64,000 bases of DNA from Edwardsiella anguillarum ET080813 (GCF_000264765.2 NZ_CP006664.1:1922001-1986000), one strand, 5' to 3'. Counted from the stretch's first letter, positions 14,278-28,461 are shown. A program made the numbers and translations. Notes: generated by a model not told the origin, from the letters alone.

Positions 14278-17200
14278 ATGGTTTACTCCTATACCGAGAA
14301 AAAACGTATTCGTAAGGACTTTGGTAAGCGTCCCCAAGTGCTGGACGTACCATACCTCCTTTCTATCCAGCTTGACTCGTTTCAGAAGTTTATCGAGCAA
14401 GATCCGGAAGGCCAGTACGGTCTGGAAGCGGCTTTCCGCTCTGTGTTCCCGATCCAGAGCTACAGCGGCAACTCCGAGCTGCAGTATGTCAGCTACCGTC
14501 TGGGTGAGCCGGTATTTGACGTCAAAGAGTGTCAGATCCGCGGCGTAACCTATTCCGCTCCGCTGCGCGTGAAGCTGCGCCTGGTGATCTACGAGCGTGA
14601 GGCGCCGGAAGGCACCGTTAAAGACATCAAAGAACAAGAAGTTTACATGGGTGAAATCCCGCTGATGACCGAAAACGGTACTTTCGTCATCAACGGCACC
14701 GAGCGTGTTATCGTCTCTCAGCTGCACCGCAGCCCGGGCGTATTCTTCGACAGCGACAAGGGTAAAACCCACTCTTCAGGTAAGGTGCTGTATAACGCAC
14801 GCATCATTCCTTACCGCGGTTCCTGGCTGGACTTTGAGTTCGACCCGAAAGACAACCTGTTTGTCCGTATTGACCGCCGCCGCAAGCTGCCGGCCACTAT
14901 CATCCTGCGCGCGCTGGATTTCACCACCGAGCAGATCCTCGATCTGTTCTTCGATAAGGTGATCTTTGAAATTCGCGACAACAAGCTGCAGATGGAGCTG
15001 GTACCGGAGCGTCTGCGCGGTGAGACCGCCTCTTTTGATATCGAGGCTAACGGTAAGGTCTACGTTGAGAAAGGCCGCCGTATTACCGCCCGCCACATCC
15101 GTCAGCTGGAAAAAGATGATGTTAAGCTGATCGAAGTCCCGGTTGAGTACATCGTCGGTAAAGTGGCCGCCAAAGATTACATCGACGAAAGCACCGGTGA
15201 GCTGATCTGCGCCGCCAACATGGAGCTGTCGCTGGATCTGCTGGCCAAGCTGAGCCAGTCTGGTTACAAGCGTATCGAAACGCTGTTCACCAACGACCTG
15301 GATCACGGTCCGTACATGTCCGAGACCCTGCGCGTCGATCCGACCAACGATCGCCTGAGCGCGCTGGTAGAAATCTACCGCATGATGCGCCCAGGCGAGC
15401 CGCCGACCCGCGAAGCCGCCGAAAACCTGTTCGAGAACCTGTTCTTCTCTGAAGATCGCTACGATCTCTCTGCGGTCGGCCGCATGAAGTTCAACCGTTC
15501 TCTGATGCGTGACGAGATCGAAGGCTCCGGTATCCTGAGCAAAGACGACATCATCGAGGTGATGAAGAAGCTCATCGATATCCGTAACGGTAAAGGCGAA
15601 GTCGACGATATCGACCACCTGGGCAACCGTCGTATCCGCTCCGTGGGCGAGATGGCGGAAAACCAATTCCGCGTTGGCCTGGTGCGCGTTGAGCGCGCGG
15701 TGAAAGAGCGTCTGTCTTTGGGCGATCTGGATATGCTGATGCCGCAGGACATGATCAACGCCAAGCCGATTTCGGCGGCGGTGAAAGAGTTCTTCGGCTC
15801 CAGCCAGCTGTCCCAGTTTATGGACCAGAATAACCCGCTGTCTGAGATCACCCACAAGCGTCGTATCTCTGCGTTGGGCCCGGGCGGTCTGACCCGTGAG
15901 CGCGCCGGCTTTGAAGTGCGAGACGTACACCCGACCCACTACGGTCGCGTATGTCCTATCGAAACGCCGGAAGGTCCGAACATCGGTCTGATCAACTCCC
16001 TGTCTGTGTACGCACAGACCAACGAGTATGGTTTCCTGGAAACCCCGTATCGCCGCGTGCGTGACGGTATCGTGACCGACGAGATCCATTACCTGTCTGC
16101 CATCGAAGAAGGCAACTTCGTTATCGCCCAGGCGAACTCCAACCTGGATGATGAAGGCCGCTTCGTTGAAGATCTGGTGACCTGCCGCAGCAAGGGCGAA
16201 TCCAGCCTGTTCAGCCGTGATCAGGTTGACTACATGGACGTTTCCACCCAGCAGGTGGTTTCCGTCGGTGCGTCCCTGATCCCGTTCTTGGAACACGATG
16301 ATGCCAACCGTGCCCTGATGGGTGCGAACATGCAGCGTCAGGCCGTACCGACCCTGCGCGCCGATAAGCCGCTGGTTGGTACCGGTATGGAGCGTGCGGT
16401 TGCCGTTGACTCCGGTGTAACCTCCGTCGCCAAGCGCGGTGGTATGGTGCAGTACGTGGATGCGTCCCGTATCGTCATCAAGGTTAACGAAGATGAGATG
16501 TTCCCGGGCGAAGCCGGCATCGACATCTACAACCTGACCAAGTACACCCGTTCCAACCAGAACACCTGCATCAGCCAGATGCCGTGTGTCTCACTGGGTG
16601 AGCCGATCGAGCGTGGCGACGTGCTGGCCGACGGTCCGTCCACCGATCTGGGCGAACTGGCACTGGGTCAGAACATGCGCGTGGCGTTCATGCCGTGGAA
16701 CGGTTACAACTTCGAAGACTCCATCTTGGTCTCCGAGCGCGTGGTACAAGAAGATCGCTTCACCTCTATTCATATCCAGGAACTGGCCTGTGTGTCCCGC
16801 GACACCAAGCTGGGGCCGGAAGAGATCACCGCCGACATCCCGAACGTCGGTGAGGCCGCACTTTCCAAGCTCGACGAATCCGGCATCGTCTATATCGGCG
16901 CCGAAGTTAAGGGTGGCGATATCCTGGTCGGTAAGGTAACGCCGAAAGGTGAAACCCAGCTGACGCCGGAAGAGAAGCTGCTGCGCGCCATCTTCGGTGA
17001 GAAGGCGTCTGACGTGAAAGACTCTTCTCTGCGTGTGCCGAACAGCGTTTCCGGTACCGTTATCGACGTACAGGTCTTTACCCGCGATGGCGTGGAAAAA
17101 GACAAGCGTGCGCTGGAAATCGAAGAGATGCAGCTGAAGCAGGCCAAGAAAGACCTGACCGAAGAGCTGCAGATCCTGGAAGCCGGTCTGTTTGCCCGTA

Positions 17201-18306
17201 TTCACGACGTGCTGGTTGCCGGCGGTGTGGAAGCGGAAAAACTGGAAAAACTGCCGCGTGACCGTTGGCTTGAGCTGGGCCTGGCCGATGAAGCCAAGCA
17301 AAATCAGCTGGAGCAGCTGGCCGAGCAGTATGACGAGCTGAAGGCTGAGTTCGAGAAGAAGCTGGAAGCTAAGCGTCGTAAGATCACCCAGGGCGACGAT
17401 CTGGCGCCGGGCGTGCTGAAGATCGTTAAGGTGTACCTGGCGGTGAAACGTCAGATCCAGCCGGGCGATAAGATGGCAGGTCGTCACGGTAACAAGGGTG
17501 TTATCTCTAAGATCAACCCGATCGAAGATATGCCTTACGATGAGAACGGCACGCCGGTCGACATCGTACTGAACCCGCTGGGCGTACCGTCACGTATGAA
17601 CATCGGTCAGATCCTGGAAACCCACCTGGGTATGGCGGCGAAAGGCATCGGCGACAAGATCAACGCCATGCTCAAGCAGCAGCAGGAAGTGGCCAAACTG
17701 CGTGAGTTCATCCAGAGAGCCTACGATCTGGGTGACAACACCCGTCAGCAGGTGGATCTGAACACCTTTAGCGATGACGAAGTCCTGCGTCTGGCGGAAA
17801 ACCTGAAGAAGGGTCTGCCGGTTGCAACGCCGGTATTCGACGGTGCTAAAGAGCGCGAAATCAAGGGTCTGCTGGAGCTGGGTGGTATCCCGACCTCCGG
17901 TCAGATCACCCTGTATGACGGTCGCACCGGTGAGCGTTTCGAGCGTCAGGTAACCGTGGGTTACATGTACATGCTGAAACTGAACCACCTGGTCGACGAC
18001 AAGATGCACGCGCGTTCCACCGGCTCCTACAGCCTGGTTACCCAGCAGCCGCTGGGTGGTAAGGCGCAGTTCGGTGGTCAGCGCTTCGGGGAGATGGAAG
18101 TGTGGGCGCTGGAAGCCTACGGCGCCGCCTACACCCTGCAGGAAATGCTCACCGTCAAGTCTGATGACGTGAACGGCCGTACCAAGATGTATAAGAACAT
18201 CGTGGATGGCAGCCATCAGATGGAACCGGGCATGCCGGAATCCTTCAACGTACTGTTGAAAGAAATCCGCTCGCTGGGCATCAACATCGAGCTGGAAGAC
18301 GAGTAA
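14278..18306 (+). CDS. rpoB: DNA-directed RNA polymerase subunit beta
   Basis: The beta subunit forms one pincer of RNA polymerase and part of the active centre. The 1,342-residue protein equals the E. coli length. The rifampicin region ([23 protein letters not shown], about 507-529) carries the sensitive residues Asp516, His526 and Ser531. The start was set at 14278 ([16 protein letters not shown]), preceded by GAGGAA; the frame is open for 45 codons upstream, but those codons have no counterpart in the family and lie in the processed leader. It is co-transcribed with rpoC. Confidence 0.99.
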   Translation: MVYSYTEKKRIRKDFGKRPQVLDVPYLLSIQLDSFQKFIEQDPEGQYGLEAAFRSVFPIQSYSGNSELQYVSYRLGEPVFDVKECQIRGVTYSAPLRVKLRLVIYEREAPEGTVKDIKEQEVYMGEIPLMTENGTFVINGTERVIVSQLHRSPGVFFDSDKGKTHSSGKVLYNARIIPYRGSWLDFEFDPKDNLFVRIDRRRKLPATIILRALDFTTEQILDLFFDKVIFEIRDNKLQMELVPERLRGETASFDIEANGKVYVEKGRRITARHIRQLEKDDVKLIEVPVEYIVGKVAAKDYIDESTGELICAANMELSLDLLAKLSQSGYKRIETLFTNDLDHGPYMSETLRVDPTNDRLSALVEIYRMMRPGEPPTREAAENLFENLFFSEDRYDLSAVGRMKFNRSLMRDEIEGSGILSKDDIIEVMKKLIDIRNGKGEVDDIDHLGNRRIRSVGEMAENQFRVGLVRVERAVKERLSLGDLDMLMPQDMINAKPISAAVKEFFGSSQLSQFMDQNNPLSEITHKRRISALGPGGLTRERAGFEVRDVHPTHYGRVCPIETPEGPNIGLINSLSVYAQTNEYGFLETPYRRVRDGIVTDEIHYLSAIEEGNFVIAQANSNLDDEGRFVEDLVTCRSKGESSLFSRDQVDYMDVSTQQVVSVGASLIPFLEHDDANRALMGANMQRQAVPTLRADKPLVGTGMERAVAVDSGVTSVAKRGGMVQYVDASRIVIKVNEDEMFPGEAGIDIYNLTKYTRSNQNTCISQMPCVSLGEPIERGDVLADGPSTDLGELALGQNMRVAFMPWNGYNFEDSILVSERVVQEDRFTSIHIQELACVSRDTKLGPEEITADIPNVGEAALSKLDESGIVYIGAEVKGGDILVGKVTPKGETQLTPEEKLLRAIFGEKASDVKDSSLRVPNSVSGTVIDVQVFTRDGVEKDKRALEIEEMQLKQAKKDLTEELQILEAGLFARIHDVLVAGGVEAEKLEKLPRDRWLELGLADEAKQNQLEQLAEQYDELKAEFEKKLEAKRRKITQGDDLAPGVLKIVKVYLAVKRQIQPGDKMAGRHGNKGVISKINPIEDMPYDENGTPVDIVLNPLGVPSRMNIGQILETHLGMAAKGIGDKINAMLKQQQEVAKLREFIQRAYDLGDNTRQQVDLNTFSDDEVLRLAENLKKGLPVATPVFDGAKEREIKGLLELGGIPTSGQITLYDGRTGERFERQVTVGYMYMLKLNHLVDDKMHARSTGSYSLVTQQPLGGKAQFGGQRFGEMEVWALEAYGAAYTLQEMLTVKSDDVNGRTKMYKNIVDGSHQMEPGMPESFNVLLKEIRSLGINIELEDE

Positions 18307-18331
18307 GCACTCGAATCCGTACCGATCACAG

Positions 18332-18353
18332 GGCGCCCGTTACGGCGGGCGCC
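18332..18353 (+). other. Hairpin in rpoB-rpoC spacer
   Basis: GGCGCCCG and CGGGCGCC form an 8-bp stem with a 6-nt loop in the 79-bp spacer. No T run follows, so it is not an intrinsic terminator; it may stabilise or punctuate the mRNA. Confidence 0.6.
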
Positions 18354-18385
18354 TTAAGAGTTCTCACTCCGACGGGAGCTAATCC

Positions 18386-21300
18386 GTGAAAGACTTACTG
18401 AAGTTTCTGAAAGCGCAAACCAAGACCGAAGAGTTTGACGCGATCAAAATTGCGCTGGCTTCGCCAGATATGATCCGTTCCTGGTCGTTCGGCGAAGTTA
18501 AGAAGCCGGAAACCATCAACTACCGTACGTTCAAGCCGGAACGTGACGGTCTTTTCTGCGCCCGTATTTTTGGGCCGGTGAAAGATTACGAGTGCCTGTG
18601 CGGTAAGTACAAGCGTTTGAAACACCGTGGCGTCATCTGTGAAAAATGTGGCGTTGAAGTGACCCAGACCAAGGTTCGCCGTGAGCGCATGGGTCACATC
18701 GAGCTGGCCTCGCCGACCGCACACATCTGGTTCCTGAAGTCCCTGCCGTCCCGTATTGGTCTGTTGCTGGACATGCCGCTGCGTGATATCGAACGCGTGC
18801 TGTACTTCGAATCTTATGTCGTCGTCGAAGGTGGGATGACCAACCTGGAGCGTCGTCAGATCCTGACCGAAGAGCAGTATCTGGACGCACTGGAAGAGTT
18901 CGGTGACGAATTCGACGCCAAGATGGGCGCCGAGGCGATCCAGGCCCTGCTGAAAGGGATGGATCTGGAAGCCGAGTGCGAGCAGCTGCGTGAAGAGCTT
19001 GGTGAGACCAACTCCGAGACCAAGCGTAAGAAGCTGACCAAGCGCATCAAGCTGCTGGAAGCGTTCATTCTGTCTGGCAACAAGCCGGAGTGGATGATCC
19101 TGACCGTGCTGCCGGTATTGCCGCCGGATCTGCGTCCGCTGGTCCCGTTGGATGGCGGTCGTTTCGCGACCTCCGATCTGAACGATCTGTATCGTCGCGT
19201 GATCAACCGTAACAACCGTCTGAAGCGCCTATTGGATCTGGCCGCGCCGGATATCATCGTACGCAACGAAAAGCGTATGCTGCAGGAAGCGGTCGATGCG
19301 CTGTTAGATAACGGCCGTCGCGGTCGCGCCATCACCGGCTCTAACAAGCGTCCGCTGAAGTCTCTGGCCGACATGATCAAGGGTAAGCAGGGTCGTTTCC
19401 GTCAGAACCTGCTGGGTAAACGCGTCGACTACTCTGGTCGTTCCGTTATCACCGTCGGTCCGTACCTGCGTCTGCATCAGTGCGGTCTGCCGAAGAAGAT
19501 GGCGCTAGAGCTGTTCAAGCCGTTCATCTATGGCAAGCTGGAGCTGCGTGGTCTTGCTACCACCATTAAAGCGGCCAAGAAGATGGTCGAGCGTGAAGAA
19601 GCCGTGGTATGGGATATCCTCGATGAGGTGATCCGCGAGCACCCGGTCATGCTGAACCGTGCGCCGACCCTGCACCGTCTGGGTATCCAGGCGTTCGAAC
19701 CGCTGCTGATCGAAGGTAAGGCCATTCAGCTGCACCCGCTGGTGTGTGCGGCATACAACGCCGACTTCGACGGTGACCAGATGGCGGTACACGTACCGTT
19801 GACCCTGGAAGCCCAGTTGGAAGCGCGTGCGTTGATGATGTCCACCAACAACATCCTCTCTCCGGCGAACGGCGATCCGATCATCGTTCCGTCTCAGGAC
19901 GTGGTATTGGGTCTGTACTACATGACCCGCGACTGCGTGAACGCCAAAGGCGAAGGCATGGTGCTGAGTGGCCCGAAAGAGGCCGAGCGTATTTATCGCG
20001 CCGGTCTGGCGTCGCTGCATGCCCGCGTTAAAGTGCGTATCACCCAGTACAGCAAAAGCGCCGATGGCGAGATGGTTCCGAACACCGGACTTATCGACAC
20101 CACCGTTGGCCGCGCTATCCTGTGGATGATCGTGCCGAAAGGTCTGCCGTACTCTATCGTTAACCAGCCGCTGGGCAAGAAAGCCATCTCTAAGATGCTG
20201 AACGCCTGCTACCGCGCGCTGGGTCTGAAGCCGACCGTTATCTTTGCTGACCAGATCATGTATACCGGTTTCGCCTATGCGGCGCGCTCCGGTGCGTCTG
20301 TCGGCATCGACGACATGGTGATCCCGGAGAAGAAAGCGGGGATTATCGCCGAGGCCGAAGCCGAAGTAGCCGAGATCCAGGAGCAGTTCCAGTCTGGTCT
20401 GGTGACCGCCGGCGAACGTTATAACAAGGTCATCGATATCTGGGCCGCGGCGAACGAGCGCGTGGCCAAGGCGATGATGGAAAACCTGTCTACCGAAACC
20501 GTTATCAACCGCGATGGCGAAGAAGAGCGTCAGGTCTCCTTTAACAGCATCTTTATGATGGCCGACTCCGGTGCGCGTGGTTCTGCCGCCCAGATTCGTC
20601 AGCTGGCCGGTATGCGTGGCCTGATGGCGAAGCCGGATGGCTCCATCATCGAAACGCCGATCACCGCAAACTTCCGTGAGGGTCTGAACGTACTGCAGTA
20701 CTTCATCTCAACTCACGGCGCGCGTAAAGGTCTGGCGGATACCGCACTGAAGACGGCGAACTCCGGTTACCTGACCCGTCGTCTGGTCGACGTGGCCCAG
20801 GACCTGGTGGTTATCGAGGACGATTGTGGTACCCACAACGGCATCGTGATGACCCCGGTTATCGAAGGTGGCGACGTTAAAGAACCGCTGCGTGACCGCG
20901 TTCTGGGTCGTGTGACGGCAGAGGAAGTGCTGAAGCCGGGTACGGCGGATATCCTGGTGCCGCGCAACACCCTGCTGAACGAAAAATGGTGTGACCTGCT
21001 GGAAGAGCACTCTGTCGACAGCGTGAAAGTGCGCTCCGTCGTAAGCTGTGAAACTGACTTCGGCGTGTGCGCCCACTGCTACGGTCGCGATCTGGCCCGT
21101 GGTCACCTGGTGAACAAGGGCGAAGCCATCGGCGTCATCGCGGCACAGTCCATCGGTGAACCGGGTACCCAGCTGACCATGCGTACCTTCCACATCGGTG
21201 GTGCGGCATCGCGTGCGGCGGCAGAGTCCAGCATTCAGGTGAAGAACAAGGGTAACCTGAAGCTGAGCAACGCCAAGTTCGTGGTGAACTCTGACGGTAA

Positions 21301-22606
21301 GCTGGTTATCACCTCACGTAACACCGAGCTGAAGCTGATCGACGAATTCGGTCGTACCAAGGAAAGCTACAAGGTGCCTTACGGTGCTACGCTGGCCAAG
21401 GGCGATAGTGCCGAGGTGAACGGCGGTGAAACGGTCGCCAACTGGGACCCGCATACCATGCCGGTTATCACTGAGGTTAGCGGCTTCATCCGCTTCGCCG
21501 ATATGATCGACGGCCAGACGGTAACCCGTCAGACCGACGAGCTGACCGGTCTCTCCTCTCAGGTGGTTCTGGACTCCGCAGAGCGTACCGGCAGCGGTAA
21601 AGATCTGCGTCCGGCGCTGAAGATCGTTGACGCCAACGGTGATGACGTGCTGCTGCCGGGTACCGATATGCCGGCCCAGTACTTCCTGCCGGGTAAAGCG
21701 ATCGTGCAGCTGGAGGATGGCATTGCCATCAGCGCCGGTGACACCCTGGCGCGTATTCCACAGGAATCCGGCGGTACTAAGGATATCACCGGTGGTCTGC
21801 CGCGCGTTGCCGACCTGTTCGAAGCCCGTCGTCCGAAAGAGCCGGCGATCCTGGCCGAGATCAGCGGCGTGGTTTCCTTCGGTAAAGAGACCAAGGGCAA
21901 GCGCCGCCTGGTGATCACGCCGCTGGATGGCAGCGATGCCTACGAAGAGATGATTCCGAAGTGGCGTCAGCTCAACGTGTTCGAAGGCGAACGCGTGGAA
22001 CGCGGCGACGTGATCTCCGACGGTCCAGAGTCTCCGCACGACATCCTGCGTCTGCGCGGCGTGAACGCGGTAACCCGCTATATCGTTAACGAAGTCCAGG
22101 ATGTATACCGTCTGCAGGGCGTTAAGATTAACGATAAGCACATCGAAGTTATCGTGCGTCAGATGTTGCGTAAGGCGACCATCGCCAATGCCGGCAGCTC
22201 CGAGTTCCTGGAAGGCGAGCAGGTGGAAGTGTCCCGCGTCAAGATTGCCAACCGCCTGTTGGAGTCTGACGGCAAGATTGCCGCGACCTATATGCGCGAT
22301 CTGCTGGGTATCACCAAGGCGTCTCTGGCGACCGAGTCCTTCATCTCCGCGGCCTCCTTCCAGGAGACCACCCGTGTGCTGACGGAAGCGGCCGTTGCCG
22401 GTAAGCGTGATGAGCTGCGCGGCCTGAAAGAGAACGTCATCGTGGGCCGTCTGATCCCGGCGGGTACCGGCTATGCCTACCACCAGGATCGCATGCGCCG
22501 TCGCGCTGCCGATACCTCTAGCGCACCGCAGGTGAGCGCGGAAGAAGCCAGCGCCAACCTGGCCGAGCTGCTGAACGCGGGTCTGCTGGGTGGCAATGAC
22601 GACTAA
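18386..22606 (+). CDS. rpoC: DNA-directed RNA polymerase subunit beta'
   Basis: The beta' subunit carries the catalytic Mg2+ site of RNA polymerase. The 1,406-residue protein is one residue shorter than E. coli RpoC, with the difference at the C-terminal tail. Zinc site 1 is Cys70/72/85/88 (ECLCG...CEKCG), the catalytic NADFDGDQ lies at about 458-465, and zinc site 2 uses Cys near 814, 888, 895 and 898 ([11 protein letters not shown]). The bridge and trigger-helix regions look normal. It ends the rplJL-rpoBC operon and a strong terminator follows. Confidence 0.99.
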   Translation: MKDLLKFLKAQTKTEEFDAIKIALASPDMIRSWSFGEVKKPETINYRTFKPERDGLFCARIFGPVKDYECLCGKYKRLKHRGVICEKCGVEVTQTKVRRERMGHIELASPTAHIWFLKSLPSRIGLLLDMPLRDIERVLYFESYVVVEGGMTNLERRQILTEEQYLDALEEFGDEFDAKMGAEAIQALLKGMDLEAECEQLREELGETNSETKRKKLTKRIKLLEAFILSGNKPEWMILTVLPVLPPDLRPLVPLDGGRFATSDLNDLYRRVINRNNRLKRLLDLAAPDIIVRNEKRMLQEAVDALLDNGRRGRAITGSNKRPLKSLADMIKGKQGRFRQNLLGKRVDYSGRSVITVGPYLRLHQCGLPKKMALELFKPFIYGKLELRGLATTIKAAKKMVEREEAVVWDILDEVIREHPVMLNRAPTLHRLGIQAFEPLLIEGKAIQLHPLVCAAYNADFDGDQMAVHVPLTLEAQLEARALMMSTNNILSPANGDPIIVPSQDVVLGLYYMTRDCVNAKGEGMVLSGPKEAERIYRAGLASLHARVKVRITQYSKSADGEMVPNTGLIDTTVGRAILWMIVPKGLPYSIVNQPLGKKAISKMLNACYRALGLKPTVIFADQIMYTGFAYAARSGASVGIDDMVIPEKKAGIIAEAEAEVAEIQEQFQSGLVTAGERYNKVIDIWAAANERVAKAMMENLSTETVINRDGEEERQVSFNSIFMMADSGARGSAAQIRQLAGMRGLMAKPDGSIIETPITANFREGLNVLQYFISTHGARKGLADTALKTANSGYLTRRLVDVAQDLVVIEDDCGTHNGIVMTPVIEGGDVKEPLRDRVLGRVTAEEVLKPGTADILVPRNTLLNEKWCDLLEEHSVDSVKVRSVVSCETDFGVCAHCYGRDLARGHLVNKGEAIGVIAAQSIGEPGTQLTMRTFHIGGAASRAAAESSIQVKNKGNLKLSNAKFVVNSDGKLVITSRNTELKLIDEFGRTKESYKVPYGATLAKGDSAEVNGGETVANWDPHTMPVITEVSGFIRFADMIDGQTVTRQTDELTGLSSQVVLDSAERTGSGKDLRPALKIVDANGDDVLLPGTDMPAQYFLPGKAIVQLEDGIAISAGDTLARIPQESGGTKDITGGLPRVADLFEARRPKEPAILAEISGVVSFGKETKGKRRLVITPLDGSDAYEEMIPKWRQLNVFEGERVERGDVISDGPESPHDILRLRGVNAVTRYIVNEVQDVYRLQGVKINDKHIEVIVRQMLRKATIANAGSSEFLEGEQVEVSRVKIANRLLESDGKIAATYMRDLLGITKASLATESFISAASFQETTRVLTEAAVAGKRDELRGLKENVIVGRLIPAGTGYAYHQDRMRRRAADTSSAPQVSAEEASANLAELLNAGLLGGNDD

Positions 22607-22626
22607 CGAGTCTGTGTGACAGTATG

Positions 22627-22656
22627 AAAAACCGCTCTTCGGAGCGGTTTTTTTTT
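22627..22656. terminator. Intrinsic terminator after rpoC
   Basis: AAAAACCGCTC-TTCG-GAGCGGTTTTT with a stable TTCG tetraloop and nine T follows rpoC by 20 bp. The A run on the other side makes it usable for leftward transcripts from thiC too. Confidence 0.95.
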
Positions 22657-22686
22657 GCCGATGAAACCCCTCTGCCAGGCAGGGGG

Positions 22687-22842
22687 CTATTTTGCCTGTG
22701 GGGCGGGGAGAGGCCGCGGAACGTTAGACGTCGTGTGCGCGCCGCCCCCGATCCGCGGTGGCAGAGTATCGGTCGCCGCCAGCCAGCCTGGTGCCCGGGT
22801 AATGGCGCTGATCAGCGCGATGTTGCCGGCGCCGCAGCAAAA
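22687..22842 (-). pseudogene. thiE: thiE relic (thiamine-phosphate synthase C-terminus)
   Basis: On the minus strand, directly after thiC, a short frame reads GAGNIALISAITRAPGWLAA and ends at TAG (22687-22689). This resembles the end of enterobacterial ThiE (GVGSIAVVSAIT..ADW.LAT in E. coli, from memory). No start and none of the preceding about 170 residues remain, and its first codons run into the thiC stop region in another frame. In E. coli, thiE directly follows thiC, followed by thiF, thiS, thiG and thiH; none of these is here. I read it as the scar of a deletion that removed thiEFSGH. Confidence 0.6.
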
Positions 22843-22855
22843 ATAGGCTGGCGTA

Positions 22856-24802
<1,947 letters not shown>

Positions 24803-24904
24803 TCAACGGTGTTACAGGGAAAAATTGCTTGTCTGGAGCTCGGAGAGGAGTAATGAATAGTGGTGAACGTTGCAAAAGGGCCTGAGCCCGGTTCAGCGTG
24901 ATAA

Positions 24905-25010
24905 TTACTCTTGTTCCCTTCGTGGGTATTAACCCAATCAGGTTCCGCGGATCCCGAATCAACGGTCTCAGCCTGTGATACGGCGTATCAGCTAGGCACT
25001 CCGACAAGAT
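24905..25010 (-). promoter_or_regulatory. TPP riboswitch (thi box) upstream of thiC
   Basis: Read on the minus strand, the conserved THI element is present: GGAGTGCC, then GGCTGAGACC, GGGATCCGCGGAACCTGAT, and TAATACC..CGAAGGGAACAAG. Thiamine pyrophosphate binding is expected to shut off thiC, in enterics by hiding the ribosome-binding site and favouring Rho termination. The variable P3 arm has an extra palindrome (TGATACG/CGTATCA) not in the E. coli thiC element as I remember it. It ends 117 bp before the thiC start. Confidence 0.95.
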
Positions 25011-25172
25011 AGCGCAGCGCAGGCGGAGCCTATGCTGCGGGAGCCAGTGTAAGGAGCGGCCTGCGAAACTGCAAGCATTGTTAATAATATGTTTAGTAAT
25101 AACGTAGAATTGATGCGGCGCTGCCTGCGCAGGGGAGGTCAGCGCGTCCATCGAGCGTAAGGGGTGTATACG

Positions 25173-25952
25173 GTGACAGTGGCACAGCAAGTGAGTGACG
25201 GTGATAGCGGTTGGTGGGTGGTCAGCGATCGGGGGCGTATCTGGCTGCCGGAGGGCGAACTGCCATACGGTAGCGCCGCGCAGTGGCATTTGGTTGGCAA
25301 GATGGCGTATCGCATCGGCGAGTGGCAGGGCATGCCGGTATGGCTGCTGTGCCTGGCGTATCCGCAGGACATGGTATCGGTGCGCCAGCTGATCGATACC
25401 GATCGCGGCCTGTTTCAGCTGGTCGGGCGCGGCGTGCAGCTGGCGGCATTTTTTCAGTCCCACCGTTTCTGCGGCTACTGCGGGCATCCGATGCACGCGA
25501 GCCAGCAGGAGTGGGCACGCCTATGCACCCATTGTCAGCAGCGCTATTACCCACAGATCGCACCCTGCATCATCGTTGCCATTCGCCGTGATGATCATAT
25601 TCTGCTGGCGCGGCATAATCGCCACCGTAACGGAATCTATACCGTACTGGCGGGCTTTGTCGAAGTGGGAGAGACCCTGGAGCAGGCGGCGGCGCGGGAG
25701 ATTTTTGAGGAGAGCCGGCTGCAGGTGAAGAATCTGCGCTATGTGACCTCACAGCCGTGGCCGTTTCCCCATTCGCTGATGATGGCTTTTCTGGCCGACT
25801 ACGCCGCCGGCGATCTGTGCCACGATCCCAAAGAGCTGCAGGAAGCCGATTGGTATCGCTATGATCGTTTGCCACAGCTTCCCCCTGCAGGCACCGTGGC
25901 CCGCCGCCTGATCGAAGACACCGTCGCGCTGTGCCGGGCGCAGCATGAATAA
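25173..25952 (+). CDS. nudC: NADH pyrophosphatase / RNA deNADding enzyme NudC
   Basis: NudC hydrolyses NAD(H) to NMN(H) and AMP and removes NAD caps from RNA 5' ends. The protein (259 residues from this start) has a zinc ribbon with Cys at about 100, 103, 118 and 121 and a Nudix box starting near 161. The box has Arg where the consensus has Gly (EESRL for EESGI), a possible weakening change. GTG 25173 was chosen because AAGGGG lies 8 nt upstream; GTG 25164, three codons earlier, overlaps that site. hemE follows after 47 bp. In E. coli rsd lies between thiC and nudC; it is absent here. Confidence 0.93.
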   Translation: MTVAQQVSDGDSGWWVVSDRGRIWLPEGELPYGSAAQWHLVGKMAYRIGEWQGMPVWLLCLAYPQDMVSVRQLIDTDRGLFQLVGRGVQLAAFFQSHRFCGYCGHPMHASQQEWARLCTHCQQRYYPQIAPCIIVAIRRDDHILLARHNRHRNGIYTVLAGFVEVGETLEQAAAREIFEESRLQVKNLRYVTSQPWPFPHSLMMAFLADYAAGDLCHDPKELQEADWYRYDRLPQLPPAGTVARRLIEDTVALCRAQHE

Positions 25953-25999
25953 GCAGCGCGCATGTTACAATGCCATCAAATAATAATGGGAGCCGAAGG

Positions 26000-27064
26000 A
26001 TGACCGAACTGAAAAACGATCGCTACCTGCGCGCGCTGCTGCGCCAGCCGGTTGATGTGACCCCGGTATGGATGATGCGTCAGGCGGGGCGCTATCTGCC
26101 GGAGTACAACGCCACCCGCGCGCAGGCCGGTAATTTTATCGCCCTGTGCAAAAATGCCGAGCTGGCCTGCGAGGTAACGCTGCAGCCGCTGCGTCGTTTC
26201 CCGCTGGATGCGGCTATCCTGTTTTCTGACATACTGACCGTGCCGGATGCCATGGGGCTGGGGCTCTACTTCGAGACCGGCGAGGGGCCGCGCTTTACTC
26301 ATCCTGTGACCTGTCACGTGGATATCCAACGGCTTCCGATCCCCGATCCTGAACAGGAGCTGGGCTATGTCATGGACGCGGTGCGTACCATTCGTCGCAG
26401 TCTGCGCGGTGACGTACCGCTGATCGGCTTCTCCGGCAGCCCCTGGACGCTGGCGACCTATATGGTAGAGGGCGGCAGCAGCAAGGCCTTTACTAAAATT
26501 AAGAAGATGATGTACTCCGATCCGGCGGCGCTGCATCTGCTGCTGGATAAGCTGGCGCAAAGCGTCATTCTGTATCTGAATGCGCAGATCCGCGCCGGGG
26601 CGCAGGCGGTGATGATCTTTGATACCTGGGGGGGCGTGCTGACCGGGCGCGACTATCGCGAGTTCTCTTTGCGCTATATGCACCAGATCATCGATGGCTT
26701 ACAGCGTGAGAGCGAAGGTCGTCGGGTGCCGGTGACGCTATTCACCAAGGGCGGCGGTCAGTGGCTGGAGGCGATGGCTGATACGGGCTGTGATGCCTTG
26801 GGACTGGACTGGACCTGCGATATCGCGGATGCCCGCCGTCGGGTTGGCGATCGGGTGGCGCTGCAGGGCAATATGGATCCCTCTCTGCTGTATGCGCCGC
26901 CGGCGCGCATTGAGCAAGAGGTCGAGACGATCCTGGCCGGCTTCGGGCAGGGCGAGGGACACGTGTGCAACCTGGGGCACGGTATTCATCCGGATGTCCC
27001 TCCCGAGCACGCCGGCGTGTTTGTTGATGCGGTGCACCGGCTGTCCGTACCTTATCATCGCTGA
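26000..27064 (+). CDS. hemE: Uroporphyrinogen decarboxylase
   Basis: HemE removes four carboxyl groups from uroporphyrinogen III to give coproporphyrinogen III in heme synthesis, without cofactors. The 354 residues match E. coli. Signature blocks [15 protein letters not shown] (about 22-36) and the catalytic Asp in LFSDILTVP (near 54), and [16 protein letters not shown] (about 143-158), are intact. The ATG at 26000 follows GAAGGA; an in-frame ATG ten codons upstream gives residues not found in the family. It is followed closely by nfi, so the two probably share a transcript. Confidence 0.97.
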   Translation: MTELKNDRYLRALLRQPVDVTPVWMMRQAGRYLPEYNATRAQAGNFIALCKNAELACEVTLQPLRRFPLDAAILFSDILTVPDAMGLGLYFETGEGPRFTHPVTCHVDIQRLPIPDPEQELGYVMDAVRTIRRSLRGDVPLIGFSGSPWTLATYMVEGGSSKAFTKIKKMMYSDPAALHLLLDKLAQSVILYLNAQIRAGAQAVMIFDTWGGVLTGRDYREFSLRYMHQIIDGLQRESEGRRVPVTLFTKGGGQWLEAMADTGCDALGLDWTCDIADARRRVGDRVALQGNMDPSLLYAPPARIEQEVETILAGFGQGEGHVCNLGHGIHPDVPPEHAGVFVDAVHRLSVPYHR

Positions 27065-27078
27065 TGGGACATTAACCG

Positions 27079-27765
27079 ATGGATTTGCAGGCGTTACGCA
27101 GTGAGCAGCGGGCCCGGGCGGTACAGGTGGAGCGGGCGGATCGCTGGGAGACCCCGGTATTGATCGCCGGCGCCGACGTTGGGTTTGAGCAGGATGGCGC
27201 GGTGACCCGCGCCGCACTGGCCGTACTGCGCTACCCTGAGCTGACGCTGGTGGAGTATCAGGTCGCCCGCATTGAGACCCTGATGCCCTATATTCCCGGC
27301 TTTCTCTCGTTTCGTGAGTATCCAGCTCTGCTACAGGCGTGGGGGCAGCTGCGGCACCGCCCCCAGCTAGTGATGGTGGACGGTCATGGGATCGCCCACC
27401 CGCGCCGTCTTGGGATTGCCAGCCACTTTGGCCTGCTGGTCGATGTGCCCACTATCGGGGTTGCCAAACGGCGTCTGTGCGGACAGTCGGCGCCGCTGGA
27501 TGAGACGCCGGGGTCGGTGGTGGCGCTCATGGATGGGACCGAGCAGCTTGGTTGGGTGCTGCGTAGCAAGGCTCGCTGTAACCCGCTGTTCATCTCCGGC
27601 GGCCATCGCGTGAGTACGGACAGTGCGCTGGCGTGGGTACAGTGCTGCCTGCGCGGATACCGCCTACCGGAGCCGACTCGCTGGGCCGATGCCATCGCCT
27701 CGCGACGCCCGGCCTTTCTACGCTGGCAGGCCGCCCAGCCGCGATCGGCGGTTCAGGTGGAATAA
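27079..27765 (+). CDS. nfi: Endonuclease V (deoxyinosine 3' endonuclease)
   Basis: Endonuclease V cuts DNA at the second phosphodiester 3' of hypoxanthine or other deaminated bases, starting alternative excision repair. The 228-residue protein is a few residues longer than E. coli Nfi (223). The metal-binding acidic residues of the family are present in ADVGFE (near 34), FREYPAL (near 78) and VDGHGI (near 99). It follows hemE by 14 bp, an arrangement kept across enterics without a known functional link. Confidence 0.96.
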   Translation: MDLQALRSEQRARAVQVERADRWETPVLIAGADVGFEQDGAVTRAALAVLRYPELTLVEYQVARIETLMPYIPGFLSFREYPALLQAWGQLRHRPQLVMVDGHGIAHPRRLGIASHFGLLVDVPTIGVAKRRLCGQSAPLDETPGSVVALMDGTEQLGWVLRSKARCNPLFISGGHRVSTDSALAWVQCCLRGYRLPEPTRWADAIASRRPAFLRWQAAQPRSAVQVE

Positions 27766-27870
27766 ATGTAAACGGATGATGGATAAAGATTCCTATAATC
27801 AGGCGCAGTCGTAGGGTTTTTCCCGCAATTCGGTTAGACTGCGCCGCAGATAATCGAGAGAGACTTCAGC

Positions 27871-28461
27871 ATGCTGCGTAATCCCATTCATAAACGTCTG
27901 GAAAAGTTGGAAAGCTGGCAACAGCTGACCTTTATGGCTTGTCTTACTGAGCGGATGTACCCCAACTACCAGGCTTTTTGCCAGCAGAGCGCCTTTGGCG
28001 AGGCGGCAGTGTATCGCCGTATTCTGGATCTGGTCTGGGAGCTTCTGACGGTGAAAGACGTCAAGATTAACTTCGACAGCCAGCTGGAAAAGCTAGAGGC
28101 GGCGATCCCCGATGCCGATGCCTACGATATGTATGGCGTCTATCCGGCGATCGATGCCTGCGTTGCGCTGAGTGAGATCCTGCACGCGCAGCTGGGCGGC
28201 GAGATGCTGGCGCATGCCATTGCCGTGAGCGAAACCTCTCTGTATACGGTTGGCATGCTGGAAATGACGCAGTCTGGGCGCGAAATGAGCGACGATGAAC
28301 TGAAGACATTACCGGCGATCCAGGATGAACTGGACATTCAGTGGGAGATTTATCGCCTGCTGAGCGAAGCGGAAGAGCGCGATCTGGAACTGATAAAAGG
28401 GCTGCGCGCAGACCTACGTGAGGCAGGTGTGAGCAATATTGGTATTGAATTAGCGCAATAA
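27871..28461 (+). CDS. yjaG: YjaG family protein (DUF416)
   Basis: This is a conserved 196-residue protein of unknown function, identical in length to E. coli YjaG. It is predicted soluble, rich in Leu, Glu and Ala, mostly helical, and has no signal peptide or obvious catalytic motif. It lies between nfi and hupA as in E. coli. I recognise the family, but no function is established. Confidence 0.92.
   Translation: MLRNPIHKRLEKLESWQQLTFMACLTERMYPNYQAFCQQSAFGEAAVYRRILDLVWELLTVKDVKINFDSQLEKLEAAIPDADAYDMYGVYPAIDACVALSEILHAQLGGEMLAHAIAVSETSLYTVGMLEMTQSGREMSDDELKTLPAIQDELDIQWEIYRLLSEAEERDLELIKGLRADLREAGVSNIGIELAQ

Noticed and set aside
14776..16296. A 506-codon open frame opposite rpoB, and similar long frames opposite rpoC and metH
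   Set aside because: All mirror highly biased coding strands, lack ribosome-binding sites and resemble no family.
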